A stretch of DNA of 29,062 nucleotides from the NCBI GenBank assembly GCA_964435775.1, contig CAYTAP010000039.1, positions 1 to 29,062 on the forward strand. Direction: 5' to 3'. Of this stretch, positions 8,002 through 16,145 are shown one piece after another. Each line of letters starts with the position of its first letter. The stretch's first letter is position 1. A model generated the notes under the pieces. The model was not told the origin of the DNA. It saw only the letters and a program-made list of their open reading frames with translations, and did not search any database. Source of the DNA: CAYTAP01 sp964435775 (GTDB lineage: Bacteria > Planctomycetota > Phycisphaerae > Tepidisphaerales > Tepidisphaeraceae). Both the position numbers and the translations under genes were made by a program.

Positions 8002-10962
8002 TCATCCAACCGCCACGAAGTTCACCATTTTTTTGTCCACATAGATTCGGCTCTTGATCGTCTTGCCCGCCAACCACGGTTTGATCGGTTCCAGGTCCTC
8101 GGCGGCGGCGAGGATGTTTTCTTTAGTCGCATCGGCGCCGACCATTAACCTCGCCCGCACTTTGCCATTGACCTGCACGGGGATTTCGATGGTGGAATCG
8201 ACGAGCTTCGCCGGGTCATACGTCGGCCAGGGACGGTGCGAGAGGCTCTTGTGATGCCCCAGGCGCTCCCATAGTTCCTCAGCCAGGTGCGGCGCGAAAG
8301 GCGCCAGGAGCAGCGTGAACGTCTCGGCGAGCTCCCGCGGAATCGCCGGCAGCGCGGTCAGGGCGTTGTTCAATTCGATCAACTCGGCGATGGCCGTGTT
8401 GAAGCGCAGCCCTTCGATGTCCTCCCCGACTTTCTTGATTGCGCGGTGCATCCGGCGATCCAGTTCCGGCGGAATCGCTTCATTGCTGACCCGCGCGCCC
8501 TCGTCCTCCTCCTCGCCGACCATGTGACGCCAGACCTTCGCGAGGAAGCGCGACATCCCCACGATGTCCCGCGTGTTCCACGGCTTTTGCGCTTCCAGCG
8601 GGCCAAGGTACATCTCGTAAAGGCGGAAGGTGTCCGCGCCATAATCGAGAACGATCTCATCCGGATTGACGACATTGCCCCGGCTCTTGCTCATCTTGAA
8701 GCTTCGGGCATCGACGCGGATGGTCGGATCGGATCGCAGGTAATATCCGTCCCCCTTTTTCACCGCCAGCGACGGTGTCAGGCGAATCGATTTCAACTTA
8801 ATACCGCTTTGGCGGTGATAACCGACCAGTGCGGGGCCGCGTTCCGTGGCTTCCTCGGTGATGTCGCGGACCTCGGTCGCGCTGACCGGCTTGCCGCTTC
8901 CATCCTCGAAAAAGTGAAACTCCGTCTCACCAAGAATAAGCCCCTGGTTGACCAGTCGCTGAAACGGTTCGGGCGATGAGACATGCCCGAGGTCAAACAG
9001 CACCTTGTGCCAGAACCGCGCGTACAGCAGATGCAGCACGGCGTGCTCGACCCCGCCGACATACAGATCGACCGGCATCCAGTAGCGCTCCTTTTCAGGA
9101 TCGACGAATCGCTCGGTGTTGTTGGGATCGATGTAGCGCAGGTAATACCAGCAGGAGCCGGCCCATTGCGGCATCGTATTGGTTTCACGGGTGAAGTCGC
9201 CGGCGGTGGTTTTGACGGTCAACCACTCGGTCACCTTGCTCAAGGGGGGCTCGGGCGTGCCGGTCGGTTTGAAATCCTTGATCTGCGGCAGTTCGACCGG
9301 CAATTGCTCGGCCGGGACGGCGTGGGCGTTGCCCTGCTCATCGAGCATGACGGGGAAGGGTTCGCCCCAATACCGCTGGCGGGAGAAGAGCCAGTCGCGC
9401 AGTTTGTAGTTGACCGAACGATACCCCAGCCCCTCGGTCTCCAGGACCGCGATCATCTTCTCCTTGGCTTGCGCGGTCGCAAGCCCGTCGATGACGGGCG
9501 AGTTGATCGCAATGCCTTCCTGCTCGTAGGGACGATCCTCCGGAGCCTTGTCCTTGCCCGTCGGCGCGACCACATAGCGCATCGGGATGTTGAACCGCCT
9601 GGCGAAGTCATAGTCGCGCTGGTCATGCGCGGGCACGGCCATGATCGCACCCGTGCCATAGCCCATCAGCACATAGTCGGCGATGTAAATCGGAATGCGC
9701 TCGTCATTGATTGGGTTGATCGCGTAGGCGCCTGTGAAAACGCCGGTCTTTTCCTTGCTGTCGCTCATCCGGTCGCGTTCGCTTTTGCCCGCGATCACCT
9801 GGCGATACGCATCCACCGTCTCGCGGTGTGTCGGCGAGGTCAGGCGATCGACCAGGGGATGCTCGGGCGCGAGGACCATGTACATCGCGCCATACAGGGT
9901 GTCGGGGCGGGTGGTGAAGACGGTGATGACGTCGTGGGGGTCGGAGCCATCATCGGCCGGGCTTTCATCAACGTGATCCTCCGGCTGCGGCTCGGAACCC
10001 TGCGCATAATCATCGGCCGGCAGCGCCGTCGCTGGCGATGGCGCGATTTCAAAATCAACGACCGCCCCGGTGCTTCGCCCGATCCAATGCCGCTGCATTT
10101 CCTTCAGTGATTCCGGCCAATCCAGCAGGTCCAGGTCCTTGAGCAGCCGATCGGCATACGCCGTGATCCGAAGCATCCATTGCCGCATCGGGCGGCGCTC
10201 CACCGGATACCCGCCGACCTCGCTCTTGCCGTCGATCACCTCCTCGTTGGCCAGCACCGTTCCCAGCGCCGCGCACCAGTTGACCGGCGCTTCGTCCATG
10301 TACGCCAGGCGCTGCCCGTCGATCACGGCGCGTTGCTCGTCGGCGCTGAGCTCGCGCCACAGCCGCTCGATCCGCATTTCGCCGCTGATCGATTCCATCC
10401 CCTCCACGGTGGGGTTGGTCTTGATCGACCCGTCCGGGCCGACGACGACGTTTTCATTGAGCAACTCCCGCGTCAGGTGCTCGATCGGGCGGGCTTTGTT
10501 CGTGATGGGGTCGAAATAGCTGTTGAACAGTTGGAGAAAGATCCACTGGGTCCATTTGTAATAGCCGGGGTCCGTCGTGTTGATCTCCCGTTCCCAGTCG
10601 TAGCTCAGTCCCAGGGACTGAATCTGGCGGCGGAACGTGTCGATGTTCCGACGGGTGGTGTCGGCCGGATGCACATTGTTCTTGATCGCATACTGCTCGG
10701 CCGGCAGCCCAAACGCATCCCACCCCATTGGGTGCAGCACGTTGCACCCTTTCATCCGCAGGAAACGTGCGGCGATGTCCGTCGCCGTGTACCCCTCGGG
10801 GTGCCCCACATGGAGCCCCGATCCGCTCGGATAGGGGAACATGTCCAGCACATACGCCTTGGGCATCGACCCGGCCTCGGACGGGTCGAGTGCGCGAAAG
10901 GTGTGATTCGTCAACCAATACTTCTGCCACTTTTTCTCGATCGCCGTGAAGTTGTAAGCCAT
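8002..10962 (-). CDS. leuS: Leucine--tRNA ligase, class I, with extra insertions
   Basis: Charges tRNA-Leu and hydrolyses mischarged products. Clear motifs are PYPSGSGLHVGH (the HIGH box, about residue 45), TTRPDTLYG at the start of the CP1 editing domain, the WCYYLRYIDP tryptophan region (here SCWYYLRYIDP), and the catalytic loop FKMSKSRGN. The protein is 986 residues, against about 860 in E. coli. One insertion before VNWC (about 155-225) seems shared with related phyla. A second, about 37 residues, is highly acidic and precedes TTRPDTLYG. The frame can start at an ATG four codons upstream (10974). The ATG at 10962 (MAYNFTAIEKKW) is chosen because family members begin this way; neither has a good Shine-Dalgarno sequence. 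It lies downstream of araC behind a long inverted repeat and converges with the AsmA-like gene. Confidence 0.97.
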   Translation of the reverse strand: MAYNFTAIEKKWQKYWLTNHTFRALDPSEAGSMPKAYVLDMFPYPSGSGLHVGHPEGYTATDIAARFLRMKGCNVLHPMGWDAFGLPAEQYAIKNNVHPADTTRRNIDTFRRQIQSLGLSYDWEREINTTDPGYYKWTQWIFLQLFNSYFDPITNKARPIEHLTRELLNENVVVGPDGSIKTNPTVEGMESISGEMRIERLWRELSADEQRAVIDGQRLAYMDEAPVNWCAALGTVLANEEVIDGKSEVGGYPVERRPMRQWMLRITAYADRLLKDLDLLDWPESLKEMQRHWIGRSTGAVVDFEIAPSPATALPADDYAQGSEPQPEDHVDESPADDGSDPHDVITVFTTRPDTLYGAMYMVLAPEHPLVDRLTSPTHRETVDAYRQVIAGKSERDRMSDSKEKTGVFTGAYAINPINDERIPIYIADYVLMGYGTGAIMAVPAHDQRDYDFARRFNIPMRYVVAPTGKDKAPEDRPYEQEGIAINSPVIDGLATAQAKEKMIAVLETEGLGYRSVNYKLRDWLFSRQRYWGEPFPVMLDEQGNAHAVPAEQLPVELPQIKDFKPTGTPEPPLSKVTEWLTVKTTAGDFTRETNTMPQWAGSCWYYLRYIDPNNTERFVDPEKERYWMPVDLYVGGVEHAVLHLLYARFWHKVLFDLGHVSSPEPFQRLVNQGLILGETEFHFFEDGSGKPVSATEVRDITEEATERGPALVGYHRQSGIKLKSIRLTPSLAVKKGDGYYLRSDPTIRVDARSFKMSKSRGNVVNPDEIVLDYGADTFRLYEMYLGPLEAQKPWNTRDIVGMSRFLAKVWRHMVGEEEDEGARVSNEAIPPELDRRMHRAIKKVGEDIEGLRFNTAIAELIELNNALTALPAIPRELAETFTLLLAPFAPHLAEELWERLGHHKSLSHRPWPTYDPAKLVDSTIEIPVQVNGKVRARLMVGADATKENILAAAEDLEPIKPWLAGKTIKSRIYVDKKMVNFVAVG

Positions 10963-11016
10963 GATGAAGCGCATGATAGCCGCAAGAGGGCAAAACCCTC
11001 AATGGATGAGTTGGGG

Positions 11017-11099
11017 CGTGATGAGTGAATGCGTGATGAGTGAGAAGAGAGCGAATGTCTGCTCTTCTCTTCTCACTCATCACGCATTCACTCATCACG
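11017..11099. repeat. Long inverted repeat with 34-nt perfect arms, built of GTGA heptads
   Basis: Arms 11017-11050 and 11066-11099 are perfectly complementary across a 15-nt spacer, which could also pair partly by slippage (AGAGC with GCTCT). Each arm contains two copies of CGTGATGAGTGA, with units of 7 nt (GTGATGA, GTGAATG, GTGATGA, GTGAGAA) and one extra base. It overlaps the last four codons of araC and lies just before leuS. It could act as a terminator or an mRNA-stabilising hairpin, but it has no T-tract. Confidence 0.85.
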
Positions 11100-11981
11100 T
11101 TTCACATGGCAGCGTCGGTACTCCCTTGGCGTCATGCCGACGAAGTGCTTGAACGTGGTGGCGAAATACTGGCTGGTGGAGAAGCCCAGGTCGACCGCGA
11201 TTTTGGTGATGGGGTCGTCGCCGCCCCTCAGCAGATACTTGGCCAGACGCAGGCGTTGGCGGGTGCGGTATTCCCCGGGTGGGATGCCGACTTCGGTGAG
11301 AAACCGGTCATGGAAATGGCTGATGCTCAGCGCCGCGGCCGATGCCACATCGTCGATGGCGTAGTCCTCGCATTCGTGCCACTTCATCCATTCAAGCGCG
11401 TTTTGGATCGCCGGCGAGATCGCCGCCCGTCGGTCGCGCTGCGCGCGGGCGTGGTCCGCCTGATCGCGCACAACGCCGACGAGCAGTTCATCCATTGCCG
11501 CGCGGGCCGCGACGCGCCTCAAAGGATTGGGGGTTTGATGTTCATGGAGCAGTCGGGCGAATGCGCCGCGCACCGCATCCGACGCCGCGAAGACGCGATG
11601 CGTCATCGCATTGAGGCTTGACCGCAGTGTTGCGGTGTCCGCTTTCGACCATCCGGGTAACGGCGCTTTTTGTGGGATGACCACCTGTACCCAATACAGC
11701 GCGCATGGCTGCATCATCGAATGGCTGCCGCCGTGCGATTCGGCGGGGCGGGTGATGAACAACTGCCCTTTCGCCACCTCATACACATGCCCTTCCACCC
11801 ACCAATCGACGGCGCCGCTGACAATGAGGCATATTTCATAGGCATCGCGGTGGATGTGTTGTTGCAGCGCGGGGACGGCGCGGGGGAAGCGGGCGCACCC
11901 GATCATTTTCAATTCCGGCGCGAGCGTGCGGCGGCCGTGAAAGACGATGCGATCGGGTGATGGGGGCGCTGCGGTCGTCAT
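11088..11981 (-). CDS. AraC-family transcriptional regulator
   Basis: A DNA-binding regulator of 297 residues with the classic two-part layout. The N-terminal cupin-like sensor domain (about 40-120) includes HIHRDAYEICLIVSGAVDWW and a GQLFITRPAESHGG strand, as in sugar-sensing AraC proteins. The C-terminal double helix-turn-helix (about 195-291) shows IDDVASAAALSISHFHDRF and the hallmark second half ITKIAVDLGFSTSQYFATTFKHFVG, split here by description only, ending MTPREYRR. It is divergent from a phytanoyl-CoA-dioxygenase-like gene across about 167 bases, which suggests that gene as a target. The inducer is unknown. A promoter-like element upstream would leave only a few bases of leader, and no Shine-Dalgarno sequence is evident. 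The last codons form part of the long inverted repeat. Confidence 0.93.
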   Translation of the reverse strand: MTTAAPPSPDRIVFHGRRTLAPELKMIGCARFPRAVPALQQHIHRDAYEICLIVSGAVDWWVEGHVYEVAKGQLFITRPAESHGGSHSMMQPCALYWVQVVIPQKAPLPGWSKADTATLRSSLNAMTHRVFAASDAVRGAFARLLHEHQTPNPLRRVAARAAMDELLVGVVRDQADHARAQRDRRAAISPAIQNALEWMKWHECEDYAIDDVASAAALSISHFHDRFLTEVGIPPGEYRTRQRLRLAKYLLRGGDDPITKIAVDLGFSTSQYFATTFKHFVGMTPREYRRCHVKRDE

Positions 11982-11992
11982 GGGTGGGTCAT

Positions 11993-12045
11993 TTTATCGC
12001 GGCCATCGCAAAAATGTTCAATTTTCTCTTCTGGACGTATTGAAC
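11993..12045. promoter_or_regulatory. Divergent araC/dioxygenase control region with TTGAAC inverted repeat
   Basis: GTTCAA (12016-12021) and TTGAAC (12040-12045) form a 6-base inverted repeat separated by 18 bases. On the minus strand the first serves well as a -35 box (TTGAAC), with GATAAA 17 bases further on as a -10 (about 11993-11998), reading into araC. On the plus strand the second TTGAAC faces the dioxygenase gene, but no good -10 lies at the right distance. The symmetry could instead mark an operator. Positions may be off by one base. Confidence 0.4.
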
Positions 12046-12148
12046 GCACGTCATCGCACGATGGGCTATGTTTTGTCTCATCAATGACCAACATCGCCTG
12101 CGGGTTACCGCGAGGCGGCGTCGGTTTCACCTTTACGGAGAAGTCCCC

Positions 12149-12943
12149 ATGCCCGAAGCCACGATCAAACTGACGCCGGAACAGGTCGCCTTTTACCACC
12201 GCGAGGGGTATCTCGTGCTGCCGCCGATCACGACACCCCAGGAGATCGAGTGGCTTCGCGGCATCTATGACCGTTTGTTTGAATCCCGCGCCGGGCGTGA
12301 GCGCGGCGACCAGTTTGATCTCGGTGGCGCCGATGAGGAGGGCAAGCAAGCCAAGCTGCCCCAGATTCTCAATCCCGCGCGCTATGCACCGGAATTGAAG
12401 GAAGGCCTTTTCCGCGCCAACGCGTTGTCGATCGCCAGGCAGCTCCTTGGCGACAAGGCCGAACCGGCCGGGGAGCATGCGATTTTCAAACCTGCGCGGA
12501 TCGGCGCCGAGACGCCCTGGCATCAGGATGAGGCGTACTGGGGCGACGACTACGACTACAACTCCTTCAGCCTCTGGATGCCCTTGCAGCCGGCGACCCT
12601 TGAAAACGGGTGCATGCACTTCATCCCGCGCACCCAGACGATGGACATCATTCCCCATCACAGCATCGGGCATGATCCCCGTGTGCATGGTCTTGAGGTG
12701 GACACCGTTGACACGACCAACGCGGTTGCCTGCCCGCTGGAGGCGGGGGCCTGCACCATCCATCACAACCGGACGCTGCATTACGCCGGCGCCAACCGTT
12801 CGGACATTCCCCGCCGGGCTTACATTCTCGGATTCGGCCTCCCGGCGACCAAACGTGCCCTGCCCCGCAACTTCTATTGGAATAAGGCGAAGATCACCGC
12901 CCGCGAGGAGCGAGCCAAAGCGGCCCAGCCGCAGCCAGCCTGA
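12149..12943 (+). CDS. Phytanoyl-CoA dioxygenase (PhyH) family protein
   Basis: A putative Fe(II)/2-oxoglutarate-dependent oxygenase of 264 residues. The facial triad is visible: H125 and D127 in TPWHQDEAYW, and H211 in RTLHYAGANRS. The Arg that would bind 2-oxoglutarate is in IPRRAYILGF (222 or 223). The N-terminal YHREGYLVLPPI segment is typical of PhyH proteins, which as a group hydroxylate small molecules such as fatty acyl groups, ectoine or natural-product intermediates. The substrate here cannot be told from sequence. The frame extends upstream to 12068, but the ATG at 12149 is chosen because GGAG lies eight bases before it and the family begins there. It is divergent from the AraC regulator, its likely controller. 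Confidence 0.88.
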   Translation: MPEATIKLTPEQVAFYHREGYLVLPPITTPQEIEWLRGIYDRLFESRAGRERGDQFDLGGADEEGKQAKLPQILNPARYAPELKEGLFRANALSIARQLLGDKAEPAGEHAIFKPARIGAETPWHQDEAYWGDDYDYNSFSLWMPLQPATLENGCMHFIPRTQTMDIIPHHSIGHDPRVHGLEVDTVDTTNAVACPLEAGACTIHHNRTLHYAGANRSDIPRRAYILGFGLPATKRALPRNFYWNKAKITAREERAKAAQPQPA

Positions 12944-13122
12944 ACCGCTGGCAGGTGGGGGCGTGAATGCTGGTGGACGGCATTGCTTTATGCGGCCGTA
13001 GCCGGGGCGTCATAGCCCTTATAAATTGCGCAGATTCCCATTTTTTTGTTGATTTATCCTGGATCGTTTTGAATGATGGACGCAGTGGGATGTTGAACTA
13101 TCTCTAAAGCGAGAGGTGTTCC

Positions 13123-13581
13123 ATGAACCTGCACTCCTATCTCGACGAAATGGGCGTTCACTATCAGGTGTCCAAGCACTCGATGGCGTACACCGCACAG
13201 GATCTCGCGTCCAAGGAGCATGTCTCGGGGCATCGGGTCATCAAGCCGGTTGTGGTGGAGGCCGACGGAGAGTTTTTCATGTGTGCGCTGCCGGCGTCCT
13301 TCCGCATTGATCTGGCGGAGTTGCGCGATCAGCTTCAGGCGCGTGATGTGCGGCTGGCGGAGGAACACAAACTGTCGCAACTGTGTCCCGAAGCCGAATT
13401 GGGCGCTGCGCCGCCGATCGGGCGCATTTATGGCATGCCCACGATCATGGATGAATCGGTCTTCAGCGCCAGTCACGTCACGTTCCAGGCCGGGACGCAT
13501 CAGGATGCCGTGACGATGACCCTTGCCGAGTATCGCCGGATCAGCCAGGCGGAAGTGGCCCACTTTGGACGGTTGCAGTAA
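13123..13581 (+). CDS. YbaK/ProX-type aminoacyl-tRNA deacylase
   Basis: A stand-alone editing domain of 152 residues, similar to YbaK, ProXp and the INS domain of ProRS, which hydrolyse mischarged tRNAs (for example Cys- or Ala-tRNA-Pro). The segment SGHRVIKPVVVEADGEFFM holds the conserved Lys (K41), and GAAPPIG (94-100) matches the glycine-rich substrate loop. A GAGAGG seven bases before the ATG supports the start. The tRNA target cannot be assigned. Some members of this family act on unrelated or unknown substrates. It is followed 47 bases later by an M14 peptidase-like gene in the same direction, and no functional link between the two is known. Confidence 0.85.
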   Translation: MNLHSYLDEMGVHYQVSKHSMAYTAQDLASKEHVSGHRVIKPVVVEADGEFFMCALPASFRIDLAELRDQLQARDVRLAEEHKLSQLCPEAELGAAPPIGRIYGMPTIMDESVFSASHVTFQAGTHQDAVTMTLAEYRRISQAEVAHFGRLQ

Positions 13582-13628
13582 ACTGGACGCACTGTTTTGA
13601 GGTTCGCCCATTTTTTGCTGGACAATCG

Positions 13629-14795
13629 ATGCTCGACTCATCCCGCGCTGCGCGCCATTCGTCCTCTGTGCCTTATACAATCGACACCGGCTTCCCCGGC
13701 GGCAATGCAATCATTGAATCCTTTGACGGCGATTTGGTGAAGTTGCGTCCGGACCTGCGCGACACCGTCAGCGGCTGGTTTTACTGGTGCTTCCGCGTGC
13801 GCGGGGCGGCCGGGCGAACGCTTGCGTTTCATTTCACGCAACAAGACCCCATTGGCGCCCGCGGGCCGGCGATTTCCCGCGACGGCGGGCAAACCTGGCA
13901 ATGGCTCGGACGCGAGGCGGCGGACGATTCGCACTTTTCATATGCCTTTCCCGTTGATGCCGACGAGGTGTTCTTTGGCATGGGGATGACCTACACCTTG
14001 GCTCATCTCGATCGCTTCCTTGAACCATTTTCCGGCTCCCCATTTTTGCGCCGCAATCTTTTGTGCCACAGTCGAGCGGGTCGGCCGGTTCACGCTCTGC
14101 ATCTTGGTCGCGGGGATGGAGCAGACAAGCGGCACATCCTGATCACCGCGCGCCATCATGCCTGTGAAATGATGTGCAGCTATGCCGTCGAGGGCATCAT
14201 TGCCGCCGCGCTGGCGGAGGATTCCCTCGGGCATTGGTTTCAGGATCACGCGGCCGTCATGATCGTCCCGTTCATGGACACCGACGGGGTCGAACAGGGG
14301 GATCAGGGGAAGCATCGCAGCCCGTACGATCACAACCGCGACTACTCCGGCGAAAGCATTTATCACGAAACAGCGGCGCTGCGGCGTGTTGTACCCCAAT
14401 GGCTCAACGGCGCACCGTTGGTTCAACTCGACCTGCACTGTCCATGGCTGCGTGGGGGAATCAACGAACTATTTTATCAGGTCGGCCGACCGGACCCGCA
14501 GCAGTGGCGGAATCAGCAGCGGTTTGGGCAATGCCTGGCCGCCGGACTTCGAGGACCCATTCCCTACGATCCCACCAACGATTTGCCGTTTGGCCAAGGG
14601 TGGAATGCGCCCCACAGCTATCAGCAGGGGAGCAACTGCACCGACTGGGGCGGGCATCTTCCGCACACGGCCCTGGCATCCACGATCGAACTTCCCTATG
14701 CCAACGCCGGTGGCGTTGAGGTCAATCAATCCTCCGCCCGCGCATTCGGCCAGGACCTGGCACGCGGTCTGCACGCGTTCATCACCTCCACTTGA
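13629..14795 (+). CDS. M14-family zinc carboxypeptidase-like protein
   Basis: A 388-residue putative metallocarboxypeptidase. An N-terminal beta-rich domain (about 15-140) precedes the catalytic domain, as in cytosolic carboxypeptidases. Catalytic features are complete: HxxE zinc ligands H177 and E180 in TARHHACEMM, the third ligand H270 in VQLDLHCPW, the substrate-binding DHNRDYS (N236, R237) after PFMDTDGVE, and the general base E354 in ASTIELPYAN. No signal peptide is evident, so a cytoplasmic location is likely. Relatives trim C-terminal residues from proteins or peptidoglycan-type peptides; the substrate is unknown. The start has only a weak Shine-Dalgarno sequence (GGA). It lies 47 bases after the deacylase gene. 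Confidence 0.82.
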   Translation: MLDSSRAARHSSSVPYTIDTGFPGGNAIIESFDGDLVKLRPDLRDTVSGWFYWCFRVRGAAGRTLAFHFTQQDPIGARGPAISRDGGQTWQWLGREAADDSHFSYAFPVDADEVFFGMGMTYTLAHLDRFLEPFSGSPFLRRNLLCHSRAGRPVHALHLGRGDGADKRHILITARHHACEMMCSYAVEGIIAAALAEDSLGHWFQDHAAVMIVPFMDTDGVEQGDQGKHRSPYDHNRDYSGESIYHETAALRRVVPQWLNGAPLVQLDLHCPWLRGGINELFYQVGRPDPQQWRNQQRFGQCLAAGLRGPIPYDPTNDLPFGQGWNAPHSYQQGSNCTDWGGHLPHTALASTIELPYANAGGVEVNQSSARAFGQDLARGLHAFITST

Positions 14796-14905
14796 TTTCA
14801 TGGAATTCACCGACGCGGCCACCGCCGGCGAAGGTCCGGGTCTGGCTTTCCCCCTGGGCTTTCAACGAATCATTTGCGCGAGCTTGTCCTGTGGAGCCAG
14901 CTTTA

Positions 14906-14933
14906 TTGACATCCGCTTACTTCTTGGCATTAT
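14906..14933 (+). promoter_or_regulatory. Sigma-70-like promoter for the DUF481 gene
   Basis: A perfect -35 TTGACA (14906-14911), a 16-base spacer and CATTAT (14928-14933, four of six consensus bases) precede the DUF481 start. Transcription would begin near 14940, giving a leader of about 50 bases. It was found by eye. Confidence 0.5.
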
Positions 14934-14989
14934 CGCCGTCCATTCGCGCCACGGGGCGCGAGGAAAACAGGCATCCTGGAGACTCATTC

Positions 14990-16012
14990 ATGTCCCTTCC
15001 GCGAATCACATGGCTTTGTTCCGCCGTCCTCGCCGCCTTGCCGATGTTCGTGCGGGCCGACGAGGTGATCCTCAACAACGGCGATCATCTCACCGGAACG
15101 ATCAGCACACTCGCCGATGGCAAGCTGACGATCAAGACCGACCTCGCCGGGGAGATCAAGGTGGATTTGAAAAACGTCAAGACGTTTTCCACCACGCATC
15201 CTGTGGAGCTGCACCTTCAGGATGGGTCGGTTCTCAAACAGACGGTTCATGCTGACGAGGCGGGCAAGGTGGTGACGGCCGGTGACAACCAACTTCGTCC
15301 GCAGCCGTTGTCCCTGACGGCGTTGCAGTCGATCAATCCTCCGCCGACGCAGTGGACCGGCTCGATCAGCGCCAGTGCCCTCATGGCGCGGGGGAACACC
15401 GACACCGACGCCTTCACGCTCGCCGCCAATGCCGTGCGCCGGACGGAGCAGGACCGGATCACCTTCGGCGCGGGGTATTATTTCTCGAAAGAAAAGGACA
15501 AGGACACCGGCGACTCTTCCACGACCGCCGACAACTGGTTTTTCCTCGGCAAGTATGATTACTTCCTGACCAAGAAGCTGTATCTGTTTGGGATGACACG
15601 GGTTGAACGCGATCGGATCGCCGATCTCAATCTGCGGGTGACGCCAAGCGTCGGCGTTGGCTATCAGTGGATCGACAAGGCGGACTTCCATCTCTCGACC
15701 GAAGCCGGTCTTGGTTGGGTTTTTGAGGACTATAAGAACGTCGGATCGGACGATCATCCCACCGCGCGGCTGGCGTATCACATTGACAAGAAGCTCAATG
15801 ACCAGGTGCTCCTGTTCCACAACCTGGAATATCTCCCCAGCCTCGACAATATTTCCGACTTCAACATCAACGCCGACGCGGGTGTTCGCGCCAACCTCAC
15901 CGCACGGATGTTTTCCGAGGCGAAGATCGAGTGGCGCTTCGATGCCACCCCCGCTCCGGGATCGCAGAAGAATGATGTGCGGTATATCCTGGGAGTGGGT
16001 TGGGAGTTTTGA
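14990..16012 (+). CDS. DUF481 (YdiY-like) outer-membrane beta-barrel protein
   Basis: A 340-residue exported protein. A signal peptide (MSLPRITWLCSAVLAALPMFVRA) is likely cleaved before DEVIL. Residues of about 25-100 form a small beta domain (DEVILNNGDHLTGTI and a similar second unit, VELHLQDGSVLKQTV). The C-terminal DUF481 barrel starts at TQWTGSISASALMARGNTDT, a typical entry. It alternates through strands such as RITFGAGYYFSKEK and ends in the aromatic GVGWEF, as outer-membrane barrels do. The E. coli relative YdiY is salt-induced; its function is unclear. The frame extends 66 codons upstream, but the ATG at 14990 is chosen because it starts the signal peptide and has GGAG eight bases before it. 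A good promoter lies 50 bases upstream. Confidence 0.88.
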   Translation: MSLPRITWLCSAVLAALPMFVRADEVILNNGDHLTGTISTLADGKLTIKTDLAGEIKVDLKNVKTFSTTHPVELHLQDGSVLKQTVHADEAGKVVTAGDNQLRPQPLSLTALQSINPPPTQWTGSISASALMARGNTDTDAFTLAANAVRRTEQDRITFGAGYYFSKEKDKDTGDSSTTADNWFFLGKYDYFLTKKLYLFGMTRVERDRIADLNLRVTPSVGVGYQWIDKADFHLSTEAGLGWVFEDYKNVGSDDHPTARLAYHIDKKLNDQVLLFHNLEYLPSLDNISDFNINADAGVRANLTARMFSEAKIEWRFDATPAPGSQKNDVRYILGVGWEF

Positions 16013-16050
16013 TGGTCCGGCGGTTCCGGTAGGCAAGGCGTTGTCGGATT

Positions 16051-16086
16051 TTGTCCGCGAATGGACACGAATCAACACGAAGAAAA
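16051..16086 (+). repeat. Short simple repeat with a 10-nt period
   Basis: Three adjoining 10-mers end in CGA: TTGTCCGCGA, ATGGACACGA, ATCAACACGA, followed by AGAAAAC. In reverse it reads as the peptide FVLIRVHSR, which I recall as common in spurious ORFs from related genomes. It lies between the converging DUF481 and kinase-like genes. Confidence 0.4.
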
Positions 16087-16145
16087 CACCGCCGCACTGG
16101 TGTTGGCGCGCGGATCAATCCATCTTTGGCGGCGCGGGTTGGGCG

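Noticed and set aside
8983..10110. Long open frame (375 codons) on the plus strand opposite leuS
   Set aside because: It lies wholly inside leuS, whose motifs are certain, and its translation shows no family features.
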